From positions 1-64,000 of the forward strand of contig NZ_JADOBI010000017.1 in the NCBI RefSeq assembly GCF_015644585.1: a stretch of DNA of 64,000 nucleotides. Reading direction: 5' to 3'. This stretch comes from Rahnella laticis. GTDB lineage: Bacteria; Pseudomonadota; Gammaproteobacteria; Enterobacterales; Enterobacteriaceae. Position numbers and translations under genes: made by a program. Positions 46,464 to 56,788 of the stretch are shown in pieces (within the stretch, counting starts at the first letter, position 1; each line of letters begins with the position of its first letter). The notes beneath the pieces are model-generated. The model did no database searches. It was not told where the DNA came from and saw only the letters and a program-made list of their open reading frames with translations.

Positions 46464-47365
46464 TCGCCGGGCCACTGGCCGGTGCCCAGTGTCGCAGGCG
46501 AATAATCAGGCGCTTCTCCGCGCCACGGCAACGCTGCGCGAAAGCGCCATACGCGGGTGATGTCCAGGCTCCAGTAACGTTCCGCACCTGAAGGACCGGG
46601 GATTTCCTCCGGCTGCCAGTGAATTTTGGTGTGCCCCTGTAAATGCAGAATATCGCCGCCGGCGAAATCGATAAACAGCAGCGCGGCGCGGGGCTCGGCC
46701 AGCAGATTTCCCAGCGTATTCATATACTGATTTCCCCGGTAGTCCGGCACCCACAGCCGGTTTCCCACCAGATGCGCAAACCCCGGCTGACCACCGCGAT
46801 GCGACACATCGGTTCCGCCATGCGCGTGGCTGGCGATGAAAAAAGTATCGGCACGCGCAATCAGCGCGCGGGCGTCTTCGTCCGGTTCCGTCATGTCTTC
46901 GCGTGCGGGCAATGGTTGGTCTACCGGAACGTCCGTCAGTTCGCGGATCTGAATATACTTCGGACAGTTGCCAAAACTTTGATCGATGAGGATCTCGATC
47001 CGGTTTTTGTCCATGCGGCCGATCCTGCCGTTTGCCCGGTTTCGTCTGCGGTTGGAGAAATCGATCCCCAGCGCGCCGACCTGTTTCCCCGGTTCCAGCG
47101 CGGCCTGCGCCGGATCGTCGGGACGTCGTGGCGCATTCACCCGCAGATGTTTGTCATCCGGCGCGCGAATAAAACCGGCGGGACCGGTCAGGATCGTCGC
47201 CACCGGCCAGTCATTTTCATCCAGCGTGGCGACAAACAGATAAGGCAGCGCGGCAAAAAACAACCGGTGCTGTTCCGGCATCGCCTCGCGTATTCCGTGC
47301 GCAGAAACATCGAACCCCGCCAGATCCTGCGCCAGGATTTCACCGGCATGGAATACGCTGTTCAT
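46445..47365 (-). CDS. pyridoxamine 5'-phosphate oxidase family flavoprotein
   Basis: The 306-residue protein has a split-barrel flavin-binding fold of the PNPOx group: LPYLFVATLDENDWPVATILTGPAGFI and FFIASHAHGGTDVSHRGGQPGF resemble FMN-contact regions of this family. An RRNRANGR motif lies between them. It is longer than true pyridoxamine oxidase. It begins 6 bases after a glutathione S-transferase gene, so the two form an operon. The substrate is unknown; a redox or xenobiotic role is inferred from the partner. Confidence 0.82.
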   Translation of the reverse strand: MNSVFHAGEILAQDLAGFDVSAHGIREAMPEQHRLFFAALPYLFVATLDENDWPVATILTGPAGFIRAPDDKHLRVNAPRRPDDPAQAALEPGKQVGALGIDFSNRRRNRANGRIGRMDKNRIEILIDQSFGNCPKYIQIRELTDVPVDQPLPAREDMTEPDEDARALIARADTFFIASHAHGGTDVSHRGGQPGFAHLVGNRLWVPDYRGNQYMNTLGNLLAEPRAALLFIDFAGGDILHLQGHTKIHWQPEEIPGPSGAERYWSLDITRVWRFRAALPWRGEAPDYSPATLGTGQWPGDQTPNS

Positions 47366-47371
47366 GGCGGC

Positions 47372-47992
47372 TTACAGCGCTCTTTCGGGCAACGGCGACG
47401 CAGGAAGCGGCGTGAAGCCCGGCAGATTTTCAATCCGTTTCAGCCAGCGGCGGATCGCCGGATAATCTTCCAGCGAAACACCGCCTTCCGGCGCCGCGGC
47501 GATGTAGCTGTAGCAGGCCAGATCGCCAATCGTGGCGCGGTCGGTCGCCAGAAACTCATGCACTTCAACATGCTTTTCCAGCTGCGGCAGGAATTTCGCC
47601 GTCAGCGCCAGCGCGTAGTCATAAGGTTCCGGTGCAGAAAATTGTTTCACCATCCGTGTTGAAGCCGGGCCAAAACGCACTTCACCGGCGGCGCGGGACA
47701 ACCATTTCTGCACTTCCGCTGCTTTCAGCGGATCTTCCGGCAGCCAGTGACTGTCTGGTGCGTAGCGTTTCACCAGATACACCAGAATGGCGTTGCTGTC
47801 GGTGATGACGTGTTCGCCATCGACTAAAACAGGCACCTGTTGCAACGGATTCAGGTGAGCAAATTCTTCGGTTTTGCGTTCGGCGGCACCGGCTTCTTTC
47901 AGCTCAAAAGGCAGATTGAGCATTTTAAGCAATAAGGTGACGCGGTGGCAGTGGCCGGAAAGCGGCGTGCCGAAAAGCTGGATGGCGGGCAT
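47372..47992 (-). CDS. glutathione S-transferase family protein
   Basis: The 206-residue protein has the thioredoxin-like N-terminal domain (AIQLFGTPLSGHCHRVTLLLKM) with the cis-Pro and Ser-Asn glutathione contacts in QVPVLVDGEHVITDSNAILVYL. The all-helical C-terminal domain carries the N-capping TIGDLACYSY. I chose ATG 47992 with AAGGAG upstream; an in-frame ATG at 48025 would add 11 residues. It is the first gene of a pair with the flavoprotein and is divergent from a LysR regulator. Confidence 0.92.
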   Translation of the reverse strand: MPAIQLFGTPLSGHCHRVTLLLKMLNLPFELKEAGAAERKTEEFAHLNPLQQVPVLVDGEHVITDSNAILVYLVKRYAPDSHWLPEDPLKAAEVQKWLSRAAGEVRFGPASTRMVKQFSAPEPYDYALALTAKFLPQLEKHVEVHEFLATDRATIGDLACYSYIAAAPEGGVSLEDYPAIRRWLKRIENLPGFTPLPASPLPERAL

Positions 47993-48093
47993 GGAATGTC
48001 TCCTTTGTCTGTGTCGTATAAACATTACTCTTGCGCGAAATGATTGTGATCCACGAAGATTGAAATTGAGTGTTTCACTTTGTGGAAGAATCT

Positions 48094-49023
48094 ATGGACC
48101 GTTTGGACGAAATGGCGATTTTTGTCGCTGTACTTCAGTATGGCAGCCTGGCGGAAGCCGCCCGTAAACTTCACCGTTCGCCGCCAGCAATCACGCGCGC
48201 GATTGCCTCGCTGGAACACCGCTTCGGTGCGCGACTGGTCGAGCGCACCACCCGCAGTCTGGCGCCGACAGAAGCGGGCGCACGTCTGGCTGAAAAAGCG
48301 CGTCTGTTGCTCAGCCACTATCAGGACGCCGTCGAAGACACCGCTGAAACCCAGCTGAGCGGCCTGTTGCGGCTGACTGCGCCGGTTCAGTTCGGGCGTA
48401 AACACGTTGCGCCGCTGGTGATGGAATTTCTCGAACAGAACCCGGACATGCAGATTGAGATGATGCTCAGCGACCGGAATCTGGACTTAATCGACGAAGG
48501 GCTGGATCTGGCGGTGCGTATCGGGCATCAGGAAGATTCGGGCAAAGTGGCGCGTAAAGTGGCCGACGTCACCCGCGTGCTGGTCGCCAGCCCGGCGTAT
48601 CTGGCGCAGCACGGCCTGCCGCAGCATCCGTCAGATCTTGCGACGCATCAGACCATCATGGGCACGCTGCGCACGCAAATCCGTGAATGGCGGTTCGGGC
48701 CGCATGAAGACGATCTGCGCGTCCGGCTTTCGCCGCGTTTGCTGCTCAATGATGTCGAATCCCAGTTGCTGGCGGTGCGAAGCGGACGCGGGATTGCGCG
48801 GTTGTTGTCGTATCAGGTGAGCGAAGATTTGCAGGCCGGAAGCATGGTCCGGCTGCTGACGGATTTTGAACCGCTGCCACTGCCGGTACAACTGGTCGCG
48901 CAACAGGTGCAGCAAATGCCACGCAAAGTCCGGACATTCTGGGATTTCGCCTTCCAGCGCCTGAGCGTGCTGCCGCAGCTACATCCTTTAAAGGGTGACG
49001 CGGGTCACGATCCTTTGTTGTAA
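48094..49023 (+). CDS. LysR-family regulator divergent from the GST operon
   Basis: The 309-residue protein opens with a LysR helix-turn-helix (MDRLDEMAIFVAVLQYGSLAEAARKLHRSPPAITRAIASLE). A type-2 binding-fold effector domain follows from about 90. I chose ATG 48094, the usual MDRLDxM start, with GGAAG upstream. The 101-base gap to the divergent GST gene suggests it regulates GST and the flavoprotein. The ligand is unknown. Confidence 0.92.
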   Translation: MDRLDEMAIFVAVLQYGSLAEAARKLHRSPPAITRAIASLEHRFGARLVERTTRSLAPTEAGARLAEKARLLLSHYQDAVEDTAETQLSGLLRLTAPVQFGRKHVAPLVMEFLEQNPDMQIEMMLSDRNLDLIDEGLDLAVRIGHQEDSGKVARKVADVTRVLVASPAYLAQHGLPQHPSDLATHQTIMGTLRTQIREWRFGPHEDDLRVRLSPRLLLNDVESQLLAVRSGRGIARLLSYQVSEDLQAGSMVRLLTDFEPLPLPVQLVAQQVQQMPRKVRTFWDFAFQRLSVLPQLHPLKGDAGHDPLL

Positions 49024-49059
49024 AAATAACCTACTCTGAGAGTTGTGCAAAAACAGTGA

Positions 49060-50295
<1,236 letters not shown>

Positions 50296-50326
50296 GGTTT
50301 AGCTGGAATGCGGATTGGTTTTAGCT

Positions 50327-50346
50327 CCTCCCCTTCACAGGGGAGG
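50327..50346. repeat. short palindromic CCTCCCC/GGGGAGG repeat, copy 2
   Basis: CCTCCCC and GGGGAGG flank TTCACA. It matches the element at 40164. Here it stands between the convergent esterase and uvrA genes, 12 bases from the uvrA stop, and may act as a terminator hairpin. Confidence 0.6.
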
Positions 50347-50358
50347 AAGCCAAAAACA

Positions 50359-53214
50359 TTAAGCTGTTTTCTTCGCCTGCTGGCTGTGGCGTTCGAGCAG
50401 CGGTTTCAGGAAGCGTGCGGTGTGCGATTCTTTGCATTCCGCGACGGTTTCCGGTGTCCCGGCAACCAGAATCTGGCCGCCGCCTGCACCGCCTTCCGGC
50501 CCCAGATCGACAATCCAGTCCGCGGTTTTAATCACGTCCAGATTGTGTTCAATCACCACAATGGTATTGCCCTGATCGCGCAACTGATGCAGCACTTCCA
50601 GCAATTGCTGGATGTCGGCAAAGTGCAGACCGGTGGTCGGTTCGTCGAGAATATACAGCGTCTGGCCGGTGCCGCGTTTGGAAAGCTCACGCGCCAGTTT
50701 CACACGCTGCGCTTCACCGCCGGACAGCGTGGTCGCTGACTGGCCGAGGCTGATATACGTCAGGCCGACGTCGATTAACGTCTGCAATTTACGCGCAAGG
50801 GCAGGGACCGCGTCGAAGAAATCACGGGCTTCTTCAATCGTCATTTCCAGCACTTCGTGAATGCTCTTGCCTTTGTATTTAATTTCCAGCGTTTCGCGGT
50901 TATAGCGTTTGCCTTTGCACTGATCGCACGGCACATAAATATCCGGCAGGAAGTGCATTTCGACTTTGATTACGCCATCGCCCTGACAGGCTTCACAGCG
51001 CCCGCCTTTGACGTTGAAACTGAAACGCCCTGGCGTATAGCCTCGTGAACGTGATTCCGGCACACCGGCAAACAGTTCGCGAACCGGCGTGAAAATGCCG
51101 GTGTACGTCGCCGGGTTAGAGCGCGGCGTTCGGCCAATCGGGCTCTGGTCGATGTCGATCACTTTATCGAAATGCCCCAGACCTTCGATTTCACGGTATG
51201 GCGCAGCTTCGGCGATGGTCGCGCCGTTCAGTTCGCGCTGTGCCAGCGGGAACAACGTGTCGTTAATGAGCGTCGATTTGCCTGAGCCGGACACGCCGGT
51301 GATGCAGGTGAACAGGCCCACCGGCAGCGTCAGCGTGACATCTTTCAGATTGTTGCCTTTCGCGCCGGACAGTTTCAGCACTTTCGTTGCGTCCGCAGGC
51401 ACACGCTGCGCAGGCACAGAAATTTCACGTTTACCGCTGAGGAACTGGCCGGTCAGCGATTCTTCGTTCGCCATGATGTCTTCTGCGGTGCCTTCTGCAA
51501 CCACTTCACCGCCGTGGACGCCAGCGCCAGGGCCGATATCGATAATATGGTCTGCTGCGCGGATTGCGTCTTCGTCGTGTTCTACCACGATGACCGTATT
51601 GCCGAGATCACGCAGGTGGATCAGGGTTTCCAGCAGACGTTCGTTGTCGCGCTGATGCAGGCCGATGGACGGTTCGTCCAGCACGTACATCACGCCTACC
51701 AGACCGGCACCAATCTGGCTCGCCAGACGGATACGCTGGGCTTCCCCGCCGGACAGCGTTTCGGCAGAACGGGACAGCGAAAGATAATTCAGGCCGACGT
51801 TCACCAGGAATTTCAGGCGATCGCCGATTTCTTTCAGCACTTTCTCAGCGATTTTTGCGCGCTGGCCGCTGAGTTTCATGTTGCGGAAGAAATCCATCGC
51901 ATGGCCGATGCTGAAATCAGAGATTTCCGGCAGCGTGGTTTCTTCGACAAACACGTTACGCGCTTCTTCGCGCAGACGCGTGCCTTTACAGGATGTACAA
52001 GGGCGGTTGCTGATGTATTTCGACAGTTCTTCGCGCACGGCGCTGGATTCCGTTTCTTTATAACGGCGTTCCATGTTGTGCAGCACACCTTCGAACGGAT
52101 GGCGACGGATTGATGTGTCACCGCGATCGTTGATGTATTTGAATTCAATAGAGGTTTTGCCGGAACCGTGCAGGATTGCATGACGCACGTCGCTGCTCAG
52201 TTCGTTAAACGGCGCTTCCACATCGAAATCGTAATGCTCGCCCAGTGAGCGCAGCATCTGGAAATAATAGAAGTTACGGCGATCCCAGCCGCGGATTGCG
52301 CCACCGGCCAGGGAAAGCTCAGGGTTTTGCACCACGCGTTCCGGATCGAAGAACTGCTGCACGCCCAAACCATCGCAGGTCGGGCAGGCACCGGCCGGGT
52401 TGTTGAACGAGAACATCCGTGGTTCGAGTTCGCGCATGCTGTAGCCACACACCGGACAGGCGAAGTTGGCAGAGAACAGCATTTCGTCCGCTTTCGGGTC
52501 ATCCATATCGGCGACCACTGCGGTACCGCCGGACAATTCCAGCGCGGTTTCGAAGGATTCCGCGAGGCGCTGCGCCAGATCATCACGCACTTTAAAGCGG
52601 TCAACGACCACTTCGATGGTGTGTTTTTTCTGCAATTCCAGCTTCGGCGGATCCGACAAATCACAAACTTCGCCGTCGATACGCGCACGGATATAGCCTT
52701 GTGATGCCAGATTTTCCAGCGTTTTGGTGTGCTCGCCTTTACGGTCTTTCACGATCGTTGCGAGCAGCATCAGGCGCTGGCCTTCCGGCTGCGCGAGTAC
52801 GTTATCCACCATCTGGCTGACGGTCTGCGCGGACAACGGAATATTGTGATCCGGGCAGCGCGGCTCGCCCACGCGGGCAAACAGCAGACGCAGGTAGTCG
52901 TGGATTTCGGTAATCGTCCCGACGGTGGAACGCGGGTTATGTGATGTTGATTTTTGCTCAATCGAAATCGCCGGAGACAGACCTTCAATATGGTCGACGT
53001 CCGGTTTTTCCATTAAGGATAAAAATTGGCGTGCATAGGCAGACAGCGACTCGACGTAGCGGCGCTGGCCTTCGGCGTACAGCGTATCGAACGCCAGAGA
53101 GGACTTGCCTGAACCGGATAAGCCGGTGACAACAATCAGTTTGTCGCGCGGGATAATCAGGTTGATATTCTTGAGATTATGGGTGCGTGCGCCCCGAACT
53201 TCGATCTTATCCAT
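50359..53214 (-). CDS. uvrA: excinuclease ABC subunit A
   Basis: UvrA recognises DNA lesions with UvrB in nucleotide excision repair. The 951-residue protein (940 in E. coli) has two ABC ATPase modules. The first Walker A is [14 protein letters not shown] (near 30) and the second [14 protein letters not shown] (near 640). Signatures LSGGEAQRI and [15 protein letters not shown] follow. Zinc-finger cysteines are seen in CPVCGY...CPTCDG, and CEACQGDG...CDQCKG in the second module. The C terminus is Lys/Gln-rich ([11 protein letters not shown]). It is divergent from ssb with a shared SOS box. Confidence 0.98.
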   Translation of the reverse strand: MDKIEVRGARTHNLKNINLIIPRDKLIVVTGLSGSGKSSLAFDTLYAEGQRRYVESLSAYARQFLSLMEKPDVDHIEGLSPAISIEQKSTSHNPRSTVGTITEIHDYLRLLFARVGEPRCPDHNIPLSAQTVSQMVDNVLAQPEGQRLMLLATIVKDRKGEHTKTLENLASQGYIRARIDGEVCDLSDPPKLELQKKHTIEVVVDRFKVRDDLAQRLAESFETALELSGGTAVVADMDDPKADEMLFSANFACPVCGYSMRELEPRMFSFNNPAGACPTCDGLGVQQFFDPERVVQNPELSLAGGAIRGWDRRNFYYFQMLRSLGEHYDFDVEAPFNELSSDVRHAILHGSGKTSIEFKYINDRGDTSIRRHPFEGVLHNMERRYKETESSAVREELSKYISNRPCTSCKGTRLREEARNVFVEETTLPEISDFSIGHAMDFFRNMKLSGQRAKIAEKVLKEIGDRLKFLVNVGLNYLSLSRSAETLSGGEAQRIRLASQIGAGLVGVMYVLDEPSIGLHQRDNERLLETLIHLRDLGNTVIVVEHDEDAIRAADHIIDIGPGAGVHGGEVVAEGTAEDIMANEESLTGQFLSGKREISVPAQRVPADATKVLKLSGAKGNNLKDVTLTLPVGLFTCITGVSGSGKSTLINDTLFPLAQRELNGATIAEAAPYREIEGLGHFDKVIDIDQSPIGRTPRSNPATYTGIFTPVRELFAGVPESRSRGYTPGRFSFNVKGGRCEACQGDGVIKVEMHFLPDIYVPCDQCKGKRYNRETLEIKYKGKSIHEVLEMTIEEARDFFDAVPALARKLQTLIDVGLTYISLGQSATTLSGGEAQRVKLARELSKRGTGQTLYILDEPTTGLHFADIQQLLEVLHQLRDQGNTIVVIEHNLDVIKTADWIVDLGPEGGAGGGQILVAGTPETVAECKESHTARFLKPLLERHSQQAKKTA

Positions 53215-53356
53215 TCATCATTCCCGGATTAACTTGATAGCTCACCGTGCCGGTGACCGTCGGAAAGTGTGGCATCGCGCCGGTCAGCGAATCAGGCACA
53301 GAGAAGAACGTAACGCGCAATTATGACACAAATCACAGCCCATGCCACCCCAAAAC

Positions 53357-53372
53357 CTGAATGTATATCCAG
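53357..53372. promoter_or_regulatory. LexA (SOS) box between uvrA and ssb
   Basis: On the minus strand CTGGATATACATTCAG corresponds to the E. coli uvrA box CTGTATATTCATTCAG and keeps the CTG...CAG ends, with deviations from CTGT-N8-ACAG in both arms. It lies 143 bases upstream of uvrA. The 326-base gap otherwise holds the ssb promoter region and nothing else I can identify. Confidence 0.8.
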
Positions 53373-53463
53373 TACTCGATGTAACAGTGGAGTGTTTACT
53401 GAACATTCTGGAAAGAATGCCACAACGTTTTACATCCGTGGTACGAAGGTAGCGTTTTGTGGT

Positions 53464-53469
53464 TATAAT
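53464..53469 (+). promoter_or_regulatory. ssb -10 element
   Basis: A consensus TATAAT lies 72 bases upstream of ssb. No good -35 is visible 16-18 bases before it. Confidence 0.5.
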
Positions 53470-53540
53470 GTCGCGAAGTGAGTCCCCTCACACCCAACAC
53501 TGTGGTTTCAGCCACGACATACATCATCAGGAGAATCCAC

Positions 53541-54086
53541 ATGGCCAGCAGAGGCGTAAACAAAGTTATTCTCGTCGGTAATCTCGGACAAGATCCAGAA
53601 ATCCGCTACATGCCAAACGGCGGCGCCGTTGCCAACATGACGCTGGCAACCTCCGAAAGCTGGCGTGACAAAGCCACCGGCGAGCAGAAAGAGAAAACAG
53701 AATGGCACCGCGTTGTGCTGTTCGGCAAATTAGCCGAAGTTGCCGGTGAATACCTGAAAAAGGGTTCACAGGTTTACATCGAAGGTGCACTGCAAACCCG
53801 TAAATGGACCGATCAGGCTGGCGTAGAAAAATACACCACCGAAGTCGTTGTTAACGTAGGCGGCACCATGCAGATGCTCGGTGGCCGTACCGGCGGCGGC
53901 GCACCAGCGGGTGGCGGTCAGGCATCAGCAGGCGGCGGCCAGCAAGGCGGTTGGGGTCAGCCTCAGCAGCCACAAGGCGGCAACCAGTTCAGCGGCGGCC
54001 AGCAGGCTCGTCCGGCTGCGCAAAACAACGCGCCAGCACAGAGCAACGAACCTCCAATGGATTTCGACGACGACATCCCGTTCTGA
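53541..54086 (+). CDS. ssb: single-stranded DNA-binding protein
   Basis: SSB coats single-stranded DNA in replication, recombination and repair. The 181-residue protein has the OB fold ([28 protein letters not shown] to about 115) and a Gly/Gln/Pro-rich linker. The acidic tip MDFDDDIPF recruits partner proteins. I chose ATG 53541 with AGGAG upstream, matching E. coli (178 residues). The gene is divergent from uvrA. A strong terminator follows. Confidence 0.98.
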   Translation: MASRGVNKVILVGNLGQDPEIRYMPNGGAVANMTLATSESWRDKATGEQKEKTEWHRVVLFGKLAEVAGEYLKKGSQVYIEGALQTRKWTDQAGVEKYTTEVVVNVGGTMQMLGGRTGGGAPAGGGQASAGGGQQGGWGQPQQPQGGNQFSGGQQARPAAQNNAPAQSNEPPMDFDDDIPF

Positions 54087-54119
54087 TTCTGTGCCTTCGG
54101 GCATCGATGTCAGTACAAC

Positions 54120-54143
54120 AAAAAGCCCCTCGCGGGGCTTTTT
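54120..54143 (+). terminator. ssb intrinsic terminator
   Basis: AAAAAGCCCC and GGGGCTTTTT form a perfect stem around a TCGC loop, 33 bases after the ssb stop. The A run also makes it functional for the convergent amidohydrolase gene. Confidence 0.94.
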
Positions 54144-54172
54144 GCTTTTCTGCGCCAGGCAATCTCTGGCCC

Positions 54173-55591
54173 TTACACTTTCTCTACCGCGCCAAACACC
54201 AGCCTTCCCTGATGGAATGTCGCTTTTACGTCGGACACCCGCGCGACGGCTTCGGCTGAACAGCTGGCATCGACCAGGATCATTTCGGCGTTGTCGTTGA
54301 GTGCGGGCCACTGGCGTTTCCCGGCGTCGTCGAGCGGCAGGATATTGCCGGTGGCGATGGCGAGGGAGCGCGTCAGGCCGAATTCGTCGGAGTTGCCGTA
54401 GAGCTGGGCGTACAGACTGGCTTTTTCCAGCATGCTGCCGGTGCCGAACGGTGACCAGTGGTCGATCACGCTGTCGGTGCCGGTCATGACGAAGACGCCT
54501 TTCTGGCTCAGCTGCGGCAGCGGCATGTTCAGTTTGCCGAGCGGAATGGTGGAGGCCACGGTGAACTGCTGTTCGGACAGCCCGTTGATGACTTCATCCA
54601 GCTCCGCGCCCTGCATCATCGCCAGCGCAAAACCGTGGCTGAGTGTCACTTTGCCTTTCAGTTGCGGATTTTTCTCCACGGTCAGAATCATGTATTTCAC
54701 TGCGGCGATCACGGCAGGCGTCGTTTCGTGCAGATGAATATCCACGCCTTTATTCGTATCGAGCGCAATCTGGAACATCGCGTCCAGCGACTTTTCCATT
54801 GCGCCGTCAACGTTGGTCGGATCCAGCCCGCCGACGTACTGCACACCCATTTGCATCGCTTCGCGCATCAGGCCGTCCACTTTCGAATGCAACAAACCGT
54901 GTTGAGGAAACGCCACAATCTCACAACTGAAATCCTGCTGATGTTTTTCCAGCGCGATTTTCAGATGTTCGAGGCTTTTCAGGCCGCTGACCGGGTCGAT
55001 ATTGCAATGGCTGCGCGCCACGGTGGTGCCTTTGGAATGCAGCAACCCGATGATCGCTTCGGCGTGTTCGACCGACGTCGGCAGCAGTTTCGGGATCAGC
55101 ACCTGCTCGCGGGCAATCATATCCATGATGGTTTTGCCTTTACGCGGGCGCGGCGCTTCCCATTTGCCGCCGTAAAAGGTTTTGTCGAGGTGGATGTGCA
55201 TGTCGCGCGTGGCGGGCAGAAGAAGCAGCCCTTTAGCGTCAAAGGCCGGTAACGTGCTGGCCGGGGCGTCTTTTGCAGGCAGAATCGCCACAATTTTGCC
55301 GTTATTAATCTCGAGATTGTACAGGCCGGTTTGCGTACCAGTCACCATGTCGCCTTCGCGCTCGAAACCTTCTTCCAGCCGGACATTACGCAGCTGGTAG
55401 TGCGTGGCAGAAATCGTTGTCGCCTGACGGGGATCGTCACAGGTTTCAATGTTCTGACCGGCGCGGACGGTAGACGCCGACGCCATGCCGGAGGCCAGCA
55501 GGGCACCTGTGGCCGTGACTTTTGCGCTGTTTGAGAGAAAGTTTCTGCGGCTTTGTTGCTGAGGGTTTTGCACGTCGAATTCCTTATTCAT
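54173..55591 (-). CDS. Tat-exported amidohydrolase (cytosine-deaminase-like)
   Basis: The 472-residue protein has a twin-arginine signal (SRRNFLSNSAKVTATGALLASG, Arg15-Arg16), so it should be exported folded to the periplasm. The mature part is a metal-dependent amidohydrolase barrel: metal ligands are in RDMHIHLDKTF (His-x-His), SHCNIDP, DIHLHETTP and TLSHGFAL, with the Asp in TGTDSVIDHWSPFG. It resembles CodA-type deaminases and isopropylammelide hydrolases. The neighbouring urate hydroxylase makes a purine or pyrimidine substrate plausible but unproven. It is convergent with ssb. Periplasmic location is unusual for this group. Confidence 0.82.
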   Translation of the reverse strand: MNKEFDVQNPQQQSRRNFLSNSAKVTATGALLASGMASASTVRAGQNIETCDDPRQATTISATHYQLRNVRLEEGFEREGDMVTGTQTGLYNLEINNGKIVAILPAKDAPASTLPAFDAKGLLLLPATRDMHIHLDKTFYGGKWEAPRPRKGKTIMDMIAREQVLIPKLLPTSVEHAEAIIGLLHSKGTTVARSHCNIDPVSGLKSLEHLKIALEKHQQDFSCEIVAFPQHGLLHSKVDGLMREAMQMGVQYVGGLDPTNVDGAMEKSLDAMFQIALDTNKGVDIHLHETTPAVIAAVKYMILTVEKNPQLKGKVTLSHGFALAMMQGAELDEVINGLSEQQFTVASTIPLGKLNMPLPQLSQKGVFVMTGTDSVIDHWSPFGTGSMLEKASLYAQLYGNSDEFGLTRSLAIATGNILPLDDAGKRQWPALNDNAEMILVDASCSAEAVARVSDVKATFHQGRLVFGAVEKV

Positions 55592-55654
55592 GATGCTCAG
55601 AGGATGCTGCTTTTCTCTTCACCCTAAAAGATCTCTCCGGTTCCGGCTGCGATA

Positions 55655-55679
55655 TTTCCCACTGCCTGTCAGTGGGAAA
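55655..55679 (-). terminator. hairpin after the hpxO-linked LysR gene
   Basis: TTTCCCACTG and CAGTGGGAAA form a perfect 10-bp stem around CCTGT, 8 bases beyond the LysR stop codon. No T tract follows on the minus strand. Confidence 0.55.
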
Positions 55680-55687
55680 CGCAATGC

Positions 55688-56542
55688 TCAGCTGAGCTGG
55701 CAAAACTCGCGCAATTTTCCCGCCAGCGCGATTTGCGCCGCCGTGGCGTCCGGGCGGTAAAACAGCGCCAGCTCGACGTTATCCACGGTGGGTAAGCCGC
55801 TTTCTGCGCCGAGAATACGGTGTTCCGGCGTGACACAGCTGGCGGGCAGAAGCGTGATGCCCAGCCCGGCGGCGCTTGCGGCGACCAGCGCAGCGAGGCT
55901 GGCGCTGCTGTAACTGATACGCCAGCTGCGCCCGATGGCGTCCAGCGCCTGGCACAATTCTTCGCGATACAAACCGTTGAGCGGGAACAGCACCAGCGGC
56001 ACCGGGTCGCGCTCAAAAGCCGGAAACCCGGCGCTGTCGAGCCACAGCATCGGCTCGGGGCGCGACGCATTGGCTTTCTCGCCGGTCAGCTGTTTCACCA
56101 GAATAATATCCAGCATGTCCTGCTGCCACGCGCGGCGCAGTTCGTGGCTCAGGCCGCTGGTGACATCCAGCCGGATATGCGGATGTTCGCGGCAAAACTG
56201 CGCCAGCAAAGACGTGGTGGCAGCCGCAAAATCTTCCGGCACGCCAAGACGCACAATGCCGTCCGGCCACTGATCGCTCAGCGCGTCGTGCGCCTCGCCG
56301 TTAAGCGCGATAATTCGCCGCGCATAGCCGAGCAGCCGCTCGCCTTCTTCGGTGAGCTGAACCTGATGCGACGTGCGCTCGAGCAAGGGTTTACCCAGCG
56401 CTTCTTCGAGCCGCCGGACCTGCTGGCTCACCGTCGATTGCGAAAGATAAACGCGGTCGGCGGCGCGGGTAAAACTGCCGGTTTCGCAAACGGCCACAAA
56501 ACTGAGCAACTGTTGCGGGCTGAACATGGGATAGCGATTCAT
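55688..56542 (-). CDS. LysR-family regulator divergent from hpxO
   Basis: The 284-residue protein has the LysR helix-turn-helix (FSPQQLLSFVAVCETGSFTRAADRVYLSQSTVSQQVRRLEE) and effector domain. I placed the start at 56542 (MNRYPMFSPQQ). The open frame continues upstream another 209 codons, but that part is antisense to the hpxO leader and start and has no family resemblance. It faces hpxO across a gap with several symmetric sequences, so it probably regulates hpxO. It could be the counterpart of HpxR of Klebsiella. Confidence 0.88.
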   Translation of the reverse strand: MNRYPMFSPQQLLSFVAVCETGSFTRAADRVYLSQSTVSQQVRRLEEALGKPLLERTSHQVQLTEEGERLLGYARRIIALNGEAHDALSDQWPDGIVRLGVPEDFAAATTSLLAQFCREHPHIRLDVTSGLSHELRRAWQQDMLDIILVKQLTGEKANASRPEPMLWLDSAGFPAFERDPVPLVLFPLNGLYREELCQALDAIGRSWRISYSSASLAALVAASAAGLGITLLPASCVTPEHRILGAESGLPTVDNVELALFYRPDATAAQIALAGKLREFCQLS

Positions 56543-56640
56543 TTCATCACTACTTCTGGTTGTGGTATTTGAAATCTGAATAGTCAGAAGAGTATCAACC
56601 TTCGCGCTCACGCACCAGACTGGCTTGTTGCGCTCCGTTT

Positions 56641-56668
56641 GCGCTAAAAGAGTGCCTTGTTTTAGCGC
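56641..56668. promoter_or_regulatory. inverted repeat in the LysR/hpxO gap
   Basis: GCGCTAAAA and TTTTAGCGC are perfect 9-base inverted repeats with a 10-base spacer. TTGCGCT also occurs just upstream (56634-56640 region) as a direct repeat. The size and spacing suit a LysR recognition site. Confidence 0.5.
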
Positions 56669-56708
56669 ATTCAGGCCGGACTTCGGCGGGTATTTATTTG
56701 CCTTAAGA

Positions 56709-56718
56709 TTGTATACAA
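56709..56718. promoter_or_regulatory. TTGTATACAA palindrome upstream of hpxO
   Basis: This 10-base perfect palindrome lies 70 bases upstream of hpxO. It has the form of sites bound by FCD-type GntR regulators. Klebsiella hpx genes are under both LysR and GntR regulators, but the regulator here is unknown. Confidence 0.4.
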
Positions 56719-56788
56719 GGCTTATTGCGCAAATCCGCTTTCTGGTACAGAAATTGCTTTTTCCTTGTGAGACTTCAAGGAGAAAAAT

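Noticed and set aside
46643-47662. 339-codon plus-strand open frame across the flavoprotein and GST genes
   Set aside because: It is antisense to two recognisable genes and crosses their boundary. The product is Arg/Gln-rich without domains.
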